Assembly (NCBI GenBank): GCA_913058215.1
Contig: CAJXQE010000031.1
Coordinates: forward strand, 1-34,645
Origin: an uncultured Verrucomicrobiales bacterium
GTDB lineage: Bacteria; Verrucomicrobiota; Verrucomicrobiia; Verrucomicrobiales; DEV007
Reading direction: 5' to 3'
DNA length: 34,645 nucleotides
Shown here: in pieces, positions 1-7,023 of the stretch
How the letters are laid out: the number at the start of each line of letters is the position of its first letter
Position numbering within the stretch: position 1 is the stretch's first letter
The notes under the pieces: model-generated
The model's input: the letters and a program-made list of their open reading frames with translations, nothing else
Databases searched by the model: none
What the model was told of the DNA's origin: nothing
Program-made: the position numbers and the translations under genes

Positions 1-16
1 TGTGTATAAGAGACAG
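1..16 (+). other. Nextera Tn5 mosaic-end adapter remnant
   Basis: The first 16 bases are the last 16 bases of the 19-base Tn5 mosaic end used in Illumina Nextera libraries (TGTGTATAAGAGACAG). They are library sequence, not genome. Genomic sequence begins at base 17, inside a minus-strand gene. Confidence 0.97.
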
Positions 17-626
17 CGATAATTTTATCCACTTCCGCCACTTCGCGGAAGAGATTGACGGGGAGAGGGTCGCAAACACCACCGTCGATGTATTCGACTC
101 CTTCTCTTTCGATTGGATGGACGATTCCCGGAACGGCAAGGCTGGCAACAATTGCTGAAGCGACATCCCCTTCGCTGAGGAGGGCGCGTCCATACCCATT
201 GAGTTCTGTTGCGACACAGAAGAACGGCTTGGGGAGGTCAAGGAAGGTTTTTTTTCCAAGGGATTTCCGCAGTCGCTTGAGAACGTTCTTTCCGCCGATG
301 AATCCGCGACGGGGCGGAATTTCGAAGTCGACGAGTTCCCACAGATCTTTCCGCGAAGTCATCGATGCTGACAGTTTCTCCAGCTCGGGGCCGGGAATTC
401 CTGAGGCCCACAGTCCGCCGACGTAGGCGCCCATGCTGGTTCCGGCGATGACATCGACATGGATACCGTTCTCTTCAAGAACTTGAATCACTCCGATATG
501 GGCGAGACCTTTTGCTCCGCCGGAGGAAAAAGCGATTCCCACACGTGGGCGTTTTTCTTCCTCCACCGTTTCGGCATTCGTTCGGCGGAATCGGATAAGG
601 TTCTTAAAATGGGAATAGGCTGCCAT
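17..626 (-). CDS. Patatin-like phospholipase, 3' end cut by contig edge
   Basis: This encodes a patatin-family serine lipid acyl hydrolase (RssA/YchK-like) that would cleave acyl esters of lipids with a Ser-Asp dyad. The visible 203 residues hold the glycine-rich oxyanion loop SSGGAKG (residues 34-40), the nucleophile elbow GTSMG with Ser64, and the DGG motif with Asp181. No signal peptide is seen, so it is probably cytoplasmic or membrane-associated. ATG at 626 is the only ATG, GTG or TTG between the upstream in-frame stop and the oxyanion loop. However, about 40 further open codons lie upstream and look protein-like, and no good Shine-Dalgarno precedes 626, so the start is uncertain. The C-terminus is missing because the contig runs into adapter at base 16. 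Confidence 0.9.
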
Positions 627-686
627 GAGTTTGTCGCGTTGTCCGGCGACAGGCAGCCTTTTCAGGGTCGATTGGGTGTCCTCAGC

Positions 687-708
687 TGTCCCGCTCTGAA
701 GCGGGACA
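687..708. repeat. Perfect 9-bp inverted repeat with 4-nt loop
   Basis: TGTCCCGCT (687-695) and AGCGGGACA (700-708) are perfect reverse complements around CTGA. The repeat lies 61-82 bases upstream of the chosen patatin start. There is no T-run on either side, so it does not look like an intrinsic terminator. It could be a leader hairpin, a protein-binding site, or chance within an extended coding region if the true start is further upstream. Confidence 0.5.
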
Positions 709-832
709 TGGGGAAGGAGGCTTTCAAGGGTCTCGATCTCTTATTTTTCCGGGGACCTCGATCGTGATGCGGGCGGCATGTCACCGAGGTTGAATATTTC
801 TTATTTCAGTTACTTGTGCTGGTTAAACTTCT

Positions 833-850
833 GCGCTCGCTAAGGAGCGC
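833..850. repeat. GC-rich hairpin downstream of pst operon
   Basis: GCGCTC (833-838) pairs with GAGCGC (845-850) around a 6-nt loop. It sits about 220 bases past the pstB stop codon and upstream of the patatin gene. The following tracts are poor in T on both strands, so a terminator role for the pst operon is only a weak possibility. Confidence 0.3.
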
Positions 851-852
851 TT

Positions 853-951
853 TCACTATGTTCTGACAGTTCGGAGCCGATTTTGTTCGATCTTCAGTGT
901 CATCTCAGGTGGTGAGCACCTTTCACTATTCTATTGTCACTGTATCACTAT
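853..951. promoter_or_regulatory. Cluster of TCACTRT heptamers
   Basis: The heptamer TCACT(A/G)T occurs at 853-859, 923-929, 937-943 and 945-951. Two of these sit in the longer copy TTTCACTAT, 70 bases apart, each just after a short hairpin-like sequence. The last three lie in AT-rich DNA upstream of the minus-strand patatin gene. A regulator-binding cluster is an inference; no known consensus is recognised. Confidence 0.3.
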
Positions 952-1071
952 ATATGACGGTTATATTGCGGAATTATGTAAATTTATTGCGTAAAAGTGT
1001 AAATTTTGAAAAGGAGATATCCTTGGCTTTGGATGAAGGGATGGAAGCGCCGTCGCACATTTGGCAAATGT

Positions 1072-1872
1072 TCAACAGGCTTTTGCCTTAGGGATTGGTT
1101 CGGTAAGTTCGCAGCAGAGGTAGTCTTCCAGTTCCGGGATCTCGCAGCATTTCGTCTGGAGATCGGTGAGCTTGCCGGTGGCCAGCATCGTGCCGACTTT
1201 GTCGCGGAGGCCGATGAAAGCGACGGTCCGGCAGACGCGTTCGGTTTGTCTCATGTTGTGAGTCACGAGGACGATGGTGTGAGTTTCTTTGAGATCGAGA
1301 ATCAGGCCCTCGATGGCCTCGGTGGAACGGGGATCGAGAGCACTGGTGGGTTCATCCATAAGAATGACATCGGTGCCGGTCGCCAGAGTCCGGGCGAGAC
1401 AAAGCCGTTGTTGTTGTCCGACTGAAAGCTGTTGGCCCGGCTTTTTCAAACGGTCCTTCACTTCTTCCCAGAGAGCAGCCTCGCGCAGTGCTTTTTCCGC
1501 AACATTATTCCATTCCTTGCGTGGAACTTTTCCCAAATGGCGGACCCCGAAGAGGGTGTTTGCAAGAATGCTGCAGGGAAAAACAACCGGTTGCTGGAAC
1601 AACATTCCGATGCGGCTGCGGAGATTGTCAGTGTCGACTCCAACTCCGTATACCGGATCGCCGCGATGGTAGACCTGCCCTGAAACTTTGAGTCCGTTGG
1701 AGAGCTCGGTGAGTCGATTGATGCTTTTGAGAAAAGTGCTCTTTCCTGCACCGGATGGTCCGATGATTCCAAACACTCCGCCTTCCGGTATATCGAGGGA
1801 CACAGGGTTGAGAATCTTTTTGCTGCCGGCGGAAACGCTCAGCTCAGAGGTTTGTAGAATGGGTTCAAGCAT
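1072..1872 (-). CDS. pstB: Phosphate ABC transporter ATP-binding protein PstB
   Basis: PstB is the ATPase that powers high-affinity phosphate import through PstC and PstA on the cytoplasmic face of the membrane. The 266-residue product has Walker A GPSGAGKS (38-45), a Q-loop (FQQP, about 92-95), signature LSVGQQQR (149-156), Walker B ILMDEP (170-175) and H-loop His205. The signature carries Val where PstB proteins normally have Gly (LSGGQQQR). The C-terminal tail is unusual in holding two Cys pairs (242-243, 253-254) and a final Cys266. The start overlaps the end of pstA by eight bases, implying translational coupling in one operon arsR-pstS-pstC-pstA-pstB. No phoU follows. Other ABC ATPases are possible in principle, but the neighbours make PstB very likely. 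Confidence 0.94.
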   Translation of the reverse strand: MLEPILQTSELSVSAGSKKILNPVSLDIPEGGVFGIIGPSGAGKSTFLKSINRLTELSNGLKVSGQVYHRGDPVYGVGVDTDNLRSRIGMLFQQPVVFPCSILANTLFGVRHLGKVPRKEWNNVAEKALREAALWEEVKDRLKKPGQQLSVGQQQRLCLARTLATGTDVILMDEPTSALDPRSTEAIEGLILDLKETHTIVLVTHNMRQTERVCRTVAFIGLRDKVGTMLATGKLTDLQTKCCEIPELEDYLCCELTEPIPKAKAC

Positions 1873-2719
1873 GATTTGCTTCTTCGTGGATTTTAAGTCG
1901 TGCCGGTAGGGCCACCAGGCTCAGGCCTAGAACAAGGATGATCAGAACAAGCGCCGAACCCCAGAGCTTGGCTTTGACGGCCGGGTCATAGGAGTCCTGG
2001 GCGAGGATAAATATGTGATAGGGAAGGCTGAGGACCGGGCTCTCTTTGATTCCGCCGGGAATGCTGGCACCTGCGAAGATCGTCGCCGTAAACATGATGG
2101 GCGCCGTTTCTCCGGCAGCGCGAGCCAGCCCGAGCATCAGGCCTGTGATCAGACCGCCAATGCTTTGCGGGAGAATGACGGATCGGATGATCTGAGATTT
2201 TCGAAGGCCGAGTCCGATGGCGGCTTCCGTGTATTTTATCGGCAGACTCCCGATTCGTTCAATCAAGGTAACTGAAACGGTGGGGAGTATCATTAAGCCG
2301 AGGAGAATTCCCCCGGCGAGCCAACTTTTCCCCCATCCTAACACTTGTACGAAGATCACCATGCCGACGATGCCGAAGAGGATACTCGGAACTCCATTGA
2401 GAAGGTAAAGAAGCAATGTCAGTTTCCCCCGCCAGTGGCTGTCGCGGAGGTAAACGCTGTGAACAATTGAAAATCCCAATGCCAGCGGAGTGCAGACTAC
2501 AAAGGCGGTGGCGAGAAGAATCAGGGTTCCGATAACATTGTAAAAAATTCCACCGGAAGCGCCAACCAGGGCGATCTGTTGAGTAAAGAAATCCCAGTTC
2601 AGTGCGGACCAGCCCCGCATGACGATGGAAGCGACGATGCCGGCAAGGATTGCGCACGATGCCAGGGCGCACAGGCCGGTAAGTGCGCGAAACAGATGAT
2701 GGATCAGTTTGCGCTTCAT
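1865..2719 (-). CDS. pstA: Phosphate ABC transporter permease PstA
   Basis: PstA is one of the two membrane channel subunits of the Pst phosphate importer. The 284-residue protein starts with a short basic N-terminus, then a first membrane helix, and a binding-protein-dependent permease core of several hydrophobic helices. The cytoplasmic EAA-type coupling loop is visible as the conserved LARAAGETAPI stretch, which in PstA contacts PstB. The length fits the family. It overlaps the 3' end of pstC by four bases (ATGA) and the 5' end of pstB by eight, so the three are translationally coupled. Nothing looks broken. Confidence 0.94.
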   Translation of the reverse strand: MKRKLIHHLFRALTGLCALASCAILAGIVASIVMRGWSALNWDFFTQQIALVGASGGIFYNVIGTLILLATAFVVCTPLALGFSIVHSVYLRDSHWRGKLTLLLYLLNGVPSILFGIVGMVIFVQVLGWGKSWLAGGILLGLMILPTVSVTLIERIGSLPIKYTEAAIGLGLRKSQIIRSVILPQSIGGLITGLMLGLARAAGETAPIMFTATIFAGASIPGGIKESPVLSLPYHIFILAQDSYDPAVKAKLWGSALVLIILVLGLSLVALPARLKIHEEANHA

Positions 2720-3645
2720 GAATGCTGTTGATGCTGACGAAACGAAATCCGCTGCAGCCAGGCTCCGGTGAGAGTGATAATGACAACGAGGGAAAGAAGC
2801 ACGAGGCCCAGTCCCATGATTGCCCCCCAGTGAAGCGGCTGGCCGTAGGCGATGTTGGTCTCAGAGCCTCCGAGTTTGCTGGTCAGAGTTTGTCCTGATT
2901 CCAGCAGTGGTTTGAGAGAAAGGATGGAAGAGGGCCACTGATTGTCCTGTCGACCAATGACGAGAAAGACAGCAATCGTTTCCCCCATGGCGCGACCGAG
3001 CGCGAGAAGAACTGCCGCCAGCAATCCGGGAAAGGCCTGGGGAACAGAAACGTGGAGAGCTGTTTCGGTGGCGGTGAGTCCGAGCCCGCGCGCTGCAAGA
3101 CGCAGCGTTCCGGGGACTCCGCGGAGGGCGTCATCGGCGAGGGTCATGATGGTCGGGAGAATCATCAATCCCAGAAGGACACCTGCGGTAAGAAGAGTAT
3201 CCCCGCTGAGTGGATCGAAATCCTGAAAGACTTCGTAAATCCAGTTTCGTAGAAGGAGAATGCCGAGTAAGCCATAGACCACCGATGGAATCCCGGCGAG
3301 AAGTTCCACCGTTACCTTGAGCCCGAGTCTCCATTTGCGCGGAAGGTATTCCACTCCAAAAATTGCCGCACCGATCCCGACAGGGGCGGCCAGAATCATT
3401 GCCAGGATCGCGACAATGATGCTGCCGTAGATCATCGGGGCGGCGCCGAATTCAGACTGCCTGAAGAACCATTTCTTCCCGATAACAAATTCGAATCCCG
3501 AATGTTTCCAGGCAGGTGCGCTTTCAATTAACAACAAGCCCAGTCCGCCAACTACTGCCGCCAGTGCGACGCCCGTGAAAAGCCAACTCAGGATGAGTGT
3601 GATGCTCCAGCGGCGGCAGGATGGATTAAGCGCAGAGCGGGTCAT
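2716..3645 (-). CDS. pstC: Phosphate ABC transporter permease PstC
   Basis: PstC pairs with PstA to form the inner-membrane phosphate channel. The 309-residue product has a first membrane helix near residues 14-36, a periplasmic segment, then the permease core. The coupling loop appears as LALGRAMGETIAVFLVIG, the conserved PstC form. It starts 24 bases after the pstS stop and ends overlapping pstA, so it belongs to the same transcript. Length and motif order are normal for the family. Confidence 0.94.
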   Translation of the reverse strand: MTRSALNPSCRRWSITLILSWLFTGVALAAVVGGLGLLLIESAPAWKHSGFEFVIGKKWFFRQSEFGAAPMIYGSIIVAILAMILAAPVGIGAAIFGVEYLPRKWRLGLKVTVELLAGIPSVVYGLLGILLLRNWIYEVFQDFDPLSGDTLLTAGVLLGLMILPTIMTLADDALRGVPGTLRLAARGLGLTATETALHVSVPQAFPGLLAAVLLALGRAMGETIAVFLVIGRQDNQWPSSILSLKPLLESGQTLTSKLGGSETNIAYGQPLHWGAIMGLGLVLLSLVVIITLTGAWLQRISFRQHQQHS

Positions 3646-3669
3646 AAAGATTGTGAAAAACCACTCCGT

Positions 3670-4560
3670 CTATTTGGAAAGATCTGCGAGCGCGAGGTAA
3701 CCGTGCTTCCGAACAATCTTTTGACCTTCAATGCTCAGAAGAAAATTGATCATCTCCCGGGCATCACCCGACGGATCACCATCACTGAGAACAAAAAGCG
3801 GGCGGCTCATTGGGTAGGCGCCCGTTGCTATATTTTCTCCGGAAGGTTTGATAAGTTTTCCGTCTTCGGTTTTCACGCTCAGTGCAAAAACCGTTTTTCC
3901 ATCTGCCCAGGAAGCGGAGAGTTGGGACAGAGCACCGCGAGTGGATGCAACCTTGTTACGGGTTTCTTCATTGCCTCCCACCTCCGGGAAACTGGCCTGG
4001 GGAGTGTCCCCGGCGCTACCGTATGCCCATTTCGCAAACACTTCCCAGGTTCCGCGGCCGGGCTCTTTGTTGAAGAAAGCGATACGTTGATCCGGTCCCC
4101 CAATCTGATTCCAGTTGGTGATGTTGCCTTCGTAGATGCCGGCCATTTCCTTCTTTGTGATGGTCGTTTTCCCTCCACTCCATACATCTTTCGAAACGAT
4201 AAGAGCAACCGCGTCCGCCCCGATCTGGATCTCATTGAAATCGCACTCCGGGAACTTTTTCCTGTCTTCATCACTCAAGGACTTGGAGGCCATTCCCAGA
4301 TGAACGAGTCCTTCGCCAAGCATGGAGATTCCACCGGAACTTCCTCCCTGAGTATCCACCTGGATTTCTTTTCCCGTCCGCTCCCGCATCACCTCTGCTG
4401 CTTCAGCAACGGGGAGGTTCACCGTTGTCGAGCCGTTGATTTTCAGGGCCGAAACTTTTTTTCCGCCTTCCGGGTTTTCAGGCGATTCGCCACAAGCCGA
4501 AAGGAGAAGAGCGAAGACGGCAGGAAGAAAGGCGAAGAGAATCAGTGGTGATTTTGTCAT
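3670..4560 (-). CDS. pstS: PstS-like phosphate-binding lipoprotein
   Basis: This is the substrate-binding subunit that captures phosphate outside the inner membrane and delivers it to PstCA. From ATG at 4560 it has 296 residues: a hydrophobic signal with lipobox LSAC (Cys23), a binding loop starting GSTTV (43-47), and the stretches QGGSSGG and NKEPGRGTWEVF that match the phosphate-contacting Ser/Gly and Arg-Gly-Thr loops of the family. A longer start at 4599 is open but would put about 13 extra residues before the signal peptide and overlap the upstream gene, so 4560 is preferred. It lies 11 bases after the ArsR-type gene. Binding of phosphate rather than a related anion is inferred from the operon. 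Confidence 0.9.
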   Translation of the reverse strand: MTKSPLILFAFLPAVFALLLSACGESPENPEGGKKVSALKINGSTTVNLPVAEAAEVMRERTGKEIQVDTQGGSSGGISMLGEGLVHLGMASKSLSDEDRKKFPECDFNEIQIGADAVALIVSKDVWSGGKTTITKKEMAGIYEGNITNWNQIGGPDQRIAFFNKEPGRGTWEVFAKWAYGSAGDTPQASFPEVGGNEETRNKVASTRGALSQLSASWADGKTVFALSVKTEDGKLIKPSGENIATGAYPMSRPLFVLSDGDPSGDAREMINFLLSIEGQKIVRKHGYLALADLSK

Positions 4561-4571
4561 GGAGAGGAAAA

Positions 4572-4865
4572 TCAGGAGTCGAAGTTCAGTTGGCAGCAAC
4601 CGAGGTTGATTCCTCCGTCATCGCCGATGCGAACTTCGTCAGCGAGCTTGTAGAGCACTGCTTTGCCATCTCTTTCCGAGCTGACAAGGCCGCTGTCCCG
4701 AAGGACTTTGAGATGATGTGAGAGCAAGCTCTGCTCGATTTGAACGACATCGTTCAACTCATTGACATGACAGGGGGCTTCCATGAGCCGCCTCACAATT
4801 GCCAGGCGGGTTTTGTCAGCGAGGACTTGAAGGGATTGATGGCAATTGGATGGTTCTACTTCCAT
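4572..4865 (-). CDS. ArsR/SmtB-family transcriptional regulator heading the pst operon
   Basis: This 97-residue winged-helix regulator is the first gene of the pst operon. The recognition helix region is around residues 42-61 (IEQSLLSHHLKVLRDSGLV) and the wing around 64-73 (ERDGKAVLYK). ArsR-family proteins are usually repressors released by metals, metalloids or thiol modification. Four cysteines are visible: Cys8, Cys32 (in CHVNEL, near the position of the ArsR CxC metal site) and a terminal pair Cys90-Cys91 (LGCCQLNF). The start at 4865 follows GGAAAG at a suitable distance. Heading pstSCAB instead of an arsenic or metal operon is unusual. It may tune phosphate uptake to arsenite, metal or redox state, but the inducer is unknown. 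Confidence 0.88.
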   Translation of the reverse strand: MEVEPSNCHQSLQVLADKTRLAIVRRLMEAPCHVNELNDVVQIEQSLLSHHLKVLRDSGLVSSERDGKAVLYKLADEVRIGDDGGINLGCCQLNFDS

Positions 4866-4888
4866 AGGGGCTTTCCGGGGTGATCATT

Positions 4889-4938
4889 TTTATATTAATC
4901 AAAATTCATTTCAATCTATTTTCATATCAAAGTTCATT
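4889..4938 (-). promoter_or_regulatory. Candidate promoter and operator of the arsR-pst operon
   Basis: On the minus strand TATAAA (4894-4889) would place transcription about 17 bases before the arsR start. Just upstream lies an imperfect direct repeat, ATCAAAATTCATT (4898-4910) and ATCAAAGTTCATT (4926-4938), matching at 12 of 13 bases and offset by 28. TTCA cores also recur at 4910, 4921 and 4933, roughly one helical turn apart, which resembles Pho-box spacing. Self-regulation by ArsR or control by a PhoB-like activator are both possible. No clear -35 was found. Confidence 0.4.
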
Positions 4939-5004
4939 AATTTGTTTTCGAGCAATCGTCTTTTCGGCTTGTCGACGTCTTGTGGAATTTCCTACTCTTC
5001 GGCC

Positions 5005-6672
5005 ATGCTTTGCCGTCTTTCCCATATCCGGACTTTTTGTTTCCTTTTCGTGGGATTGTTTATCAGTGCCGGGGTGAAGGGGCATGAGATGAAGGGCGTT
5101 TTTAATCCACCTCTTCATCACCTCCGGAAATTGACCCAACTGAAAACCGGTGATCCTCTGGTGGATTGGAAATCTGCTCGTACGTGGACGGCCAGCGACG
5201 GGCGGAAGTTGAAGGCAAAAATTATCAGTGCTCAGGGAAGCACCGCAAACTTCCTTCTTCAGAATGGCAAGGAGTCGACGATTCCTCATGAGCGGCTCTC
5301 TAAGAAAGATCAGCAATTCATCGCGGAGTGGTCGGAAATTTCCGCTTACTTCGATACCGGCTATCAAAAGGTTTCCAATTTGACCGGGAAAGTTGAGGCT
5401 GAGATCCGGGATGGAGCCTTTGCCAAGGATGGGAAGATTCACGAGACGAGGAATTTCCGTTTTGAATGTGATCAGGATCTCAGTGCGGTGGTGGTGAAAG
5501 ATTTCAGCCGGCTATTCGAGGCGACCTACCTGGCAGTGAAATCCCTGCCTCTCGGTCTGGAGGCGGCGGAGCCGAAAGGTAAAAAATTCCTGGTGAAGCT
5601 GTATGCGGAGAAACGAGACTACCTCGCTGCCGGTGGTCTTGAGGACTCCGCAGGAATTTATCTGCTGAGTGATCGCGTTATTCTGGTTCCACTTTCCTCC
5701 CTTGGCGTTACGCCGGGTCCGCGCGGTTTTCGGAAGACTGCGAACTACGATCCCGGGACATTGATTCATGAGACGGTCCATGCGGTGACCCATCAGTGGC
5801 TCAATATCGTGCCCATCTGGTTTGCGGAAGGGCTGGCGGAATATGTTGCTGCAATGCCCTACCGTGATGGTGCGCTGAATTTCAAAGGGCTGGATGAAGG
5901 GCTCCGTCAGCGGGTGGCCAAAAAATTCGGAGGCGACGCCAAGCGCTTTGATCTCGTTTCTCCTGCTGAACTGGTGGCGCTGGATGACCGCGTTTTCATG
6001 GATCAGCCTGAGGTTCTCTCTGAGCCGATCGTTCTCGATAGGATTAGGCCTTTTCAGATTCAGTTGACGCGAAACGGGGAAGAGCCTGAGTCTGAGGAGA
6101 CACCGGACCCCGGGGCAAAGCCGGATGCGCCGATGGTTCCGGAAAAGCCCGCGAAAGAGGGGCCAATGATTACTCCTCCGAAAGGGATTAATATTGGAAG
6201 CGGTATCCCACGACCTCCGCAGCAATACGATCCCGTTGTGGTGAGGCGTTATGTGTCTTCCATGCTTCTGGTTGATCATCTACTGCGGAGCGGACAGTCA
6301 GAGGGGCTTCGAAAATATCTCTTCTCTTTTCTCCACAACACCTGGGACAATATCACCTATCTAGGTGCGTATCGAACCAGCCATAAATCGCATATTGGGA
6401 AGCTTCAAGGCCAGTCAAAGGAGGTTGAGCAGATCCTGAAAGAGTTCAATTTGAAGATCAAGGCGTACAATGAGCAAATTGATCGGTACAATTCCGGGGA
6501 GATTGAAACCGTTCCAAAGAAGCCTGCAGATCCTGTGGCTCCGAATGCAATTCCCGTTCCTGATATTCTGGCAAACCCGCGATCAGCCGATGATCTCTCG
6601 CGAAAGGCATTTCGGCAAAATGCGGCTGATGGCGTTTTGACATTTCCGGCGATGTTGGCGATTCCGGAGTAG
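5005..6672 (+). CDS. Secreted zinc metallopeptidase with SHD1-like domain (DUF1570-like)
   Basis: From ATG at 5005 this gives 555 residues with a signal peptide (hydrophobic stretch about 10-24). Residues about 59-108 resemble the SHD1 (SLA1 homology) domain common in Planctomycetes and Verrucomicrobia, with the pattern WTASDGRKLKAKI and an IPHERLSKKDQQFI end. The peptidase part holds HETVH (255-259) followed by WFAEGLAEY with Glu275 as likely third zinc ligand, the gluzincin arrangement. A Pro-rich segment (about residues 355-410) links to a helical C-terminal part. An in-frame extension back to 4846 exists but would precede the signal peptide, so 5005 is preferred. Its substrate is unknown. 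It is divergent from arsR and convergent with the next gene. Confidence 0.8.
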   Translation: MLCRLSHIRTFCFLFVGLFISAGVKGHEMKGVFNPPLHHLRKLTQLKTGDPLVDWKSARTWTASDGRKLKAKIISAQGSTANFLLQNGKESTIPHERLSKKDQQFIAEWSEISAYFDTGYQKVSNLTGKVEAEIRDGAFAKDGKIHETRNFRFECDQDLSAVVVKDFSRLFEATYLAVKSLPLGLEAAEPKGKKFLVKLYAEKRDYLAAGGLEDSAGIYLLSDRVILVPLSSLGVTPGPRGFRKTANYDPGTLIHETVHAVTHQWLNIVPIWFAEGLAEYVAAMPYRDGALNFKGLDEGLRQRVAKKFGGDAKRFDLVSPAELVALDDRVFMDQPEVLSEPIVLDRIRPFQIQLTRNGEEPESEETPDPGAKPDAPMVPEKPAKEGPMITPPKGINIGSGIPRPPQQYDPVVVRRYVSSMLLVDHLLRSGQSEGLRKYLFSFLHNTWDNITYLGAYRTSHKSHIGKLQGQSKEVEQILKEFNLKIKAYNEQIDRYNSGEIETVPKKPADPVAPNAIPVPDILANPRSADDLSRKAFRQNAADGVLTFPAMLAIPE

Positions 6673-6686
6673 GGGAGAATTGCGAT

Positions 6687-6705
6687 ACAGACAGGAGTGG
6701 TCTGT
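6687..6705. repeat. Short hairpin between convergent genes
   Basis: ACAGAC (6687-6692) pairs with GTCTGT (6700-6705) around a 7-nt loop in the 57-base gap between two convergent genes. No T-run follows on either strand, so it is at best a weak terminator. Confidence 0.25.
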
Positions 6706-6729
6706 GCTACGAAGAAGGGAAATGGCTCT

Positions 6730-6978
6730 TTACCGGGCAACGATCTGAATGATGATCGATAGAATAATTGCCGCGAGGAAGATGCCGATAATCAAAGGCA
6801 CTTTCCAGCGAAGCTCGCTTTTGAAAGGCGCGTAGCAATGGCAGCAACTGGCTTCGATCGTTGGAGACATCCCTCCGCATTTCCCGCATTTTCGACGAGA
6901 TCTGGTCGCGTCCCTGCCACATTCAGGGCAGATGCGGTCAGGAACCTGACCGGAACAGAATGGGCAGGGACGCGCCAT
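6730..6978 (-). CDS. Small zinc-ribbon membrane protein
   Basis: This 82-residue protein has an N-terminal half with four CxxC-type pairs (CPFC, CPEC, CGKC, CCHC), consistent with one or two zinc ribbons, then a single hydrophobic helix at about residues 60-79. It would be anchored in the membrane with the ribbon most likely in the cytoplasm. It follows the PH-like membrane protein gene by 45 bases on the same strand and may be co-transcribed with it. Function is unknown. Confidence 0.75.
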   Translation of the reverse strand: MARPCPFCSGQVPDRICPECGRDATRSRRKCGKCGGMSPTIEASCCHCYAPFKSELRWKVPLIIGIFLAAIILSIIIQIVAR

Positions 6979-7023
6979 GTGGATGGATAAATTGTTGCTT
7001 GCCTTGTTAGGCGGGAGTTGGGC

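Larger units (their letters stand above)
627..1071. other. Gene-poor stretch between patatin gene and pstB
   Basis: These 445 bases carry no convincing gene. The 900-1010 part is clearly AT-rich. It holds a perfect 9-base inverted repeat (687..708), a 6-base GC hairpin (833..850), a cluster of TCACTRT heptamers (853..951), and a plus-strand Shine-Dalgarno followed by a 22-codon frame (1011..1091). The promoter of the patatin gene presumably lies here. phoU, often found after pstB, is absent. Confidence 0.6.

Noticed and set aside
627..1071. Missing phoU after pstB
   Set aside because: No frame on either strand resembles PhoU; it is absent here rather than hidden or broken.
3703..4551. 282-codon plus-strand open frame opposite pstS
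   Set aside because: It mirrors the pstS coding sequence, has no recognisable domain, and the opposite strand holds a clear lipoprotein gene.
5512..6279. 255-codon minus-strand open frame inside the metallopeptidase gene
   Set aside because: Translation is rich in Arg, His and Asn without domain signals; the plus strand carries the HETVH peptidase.
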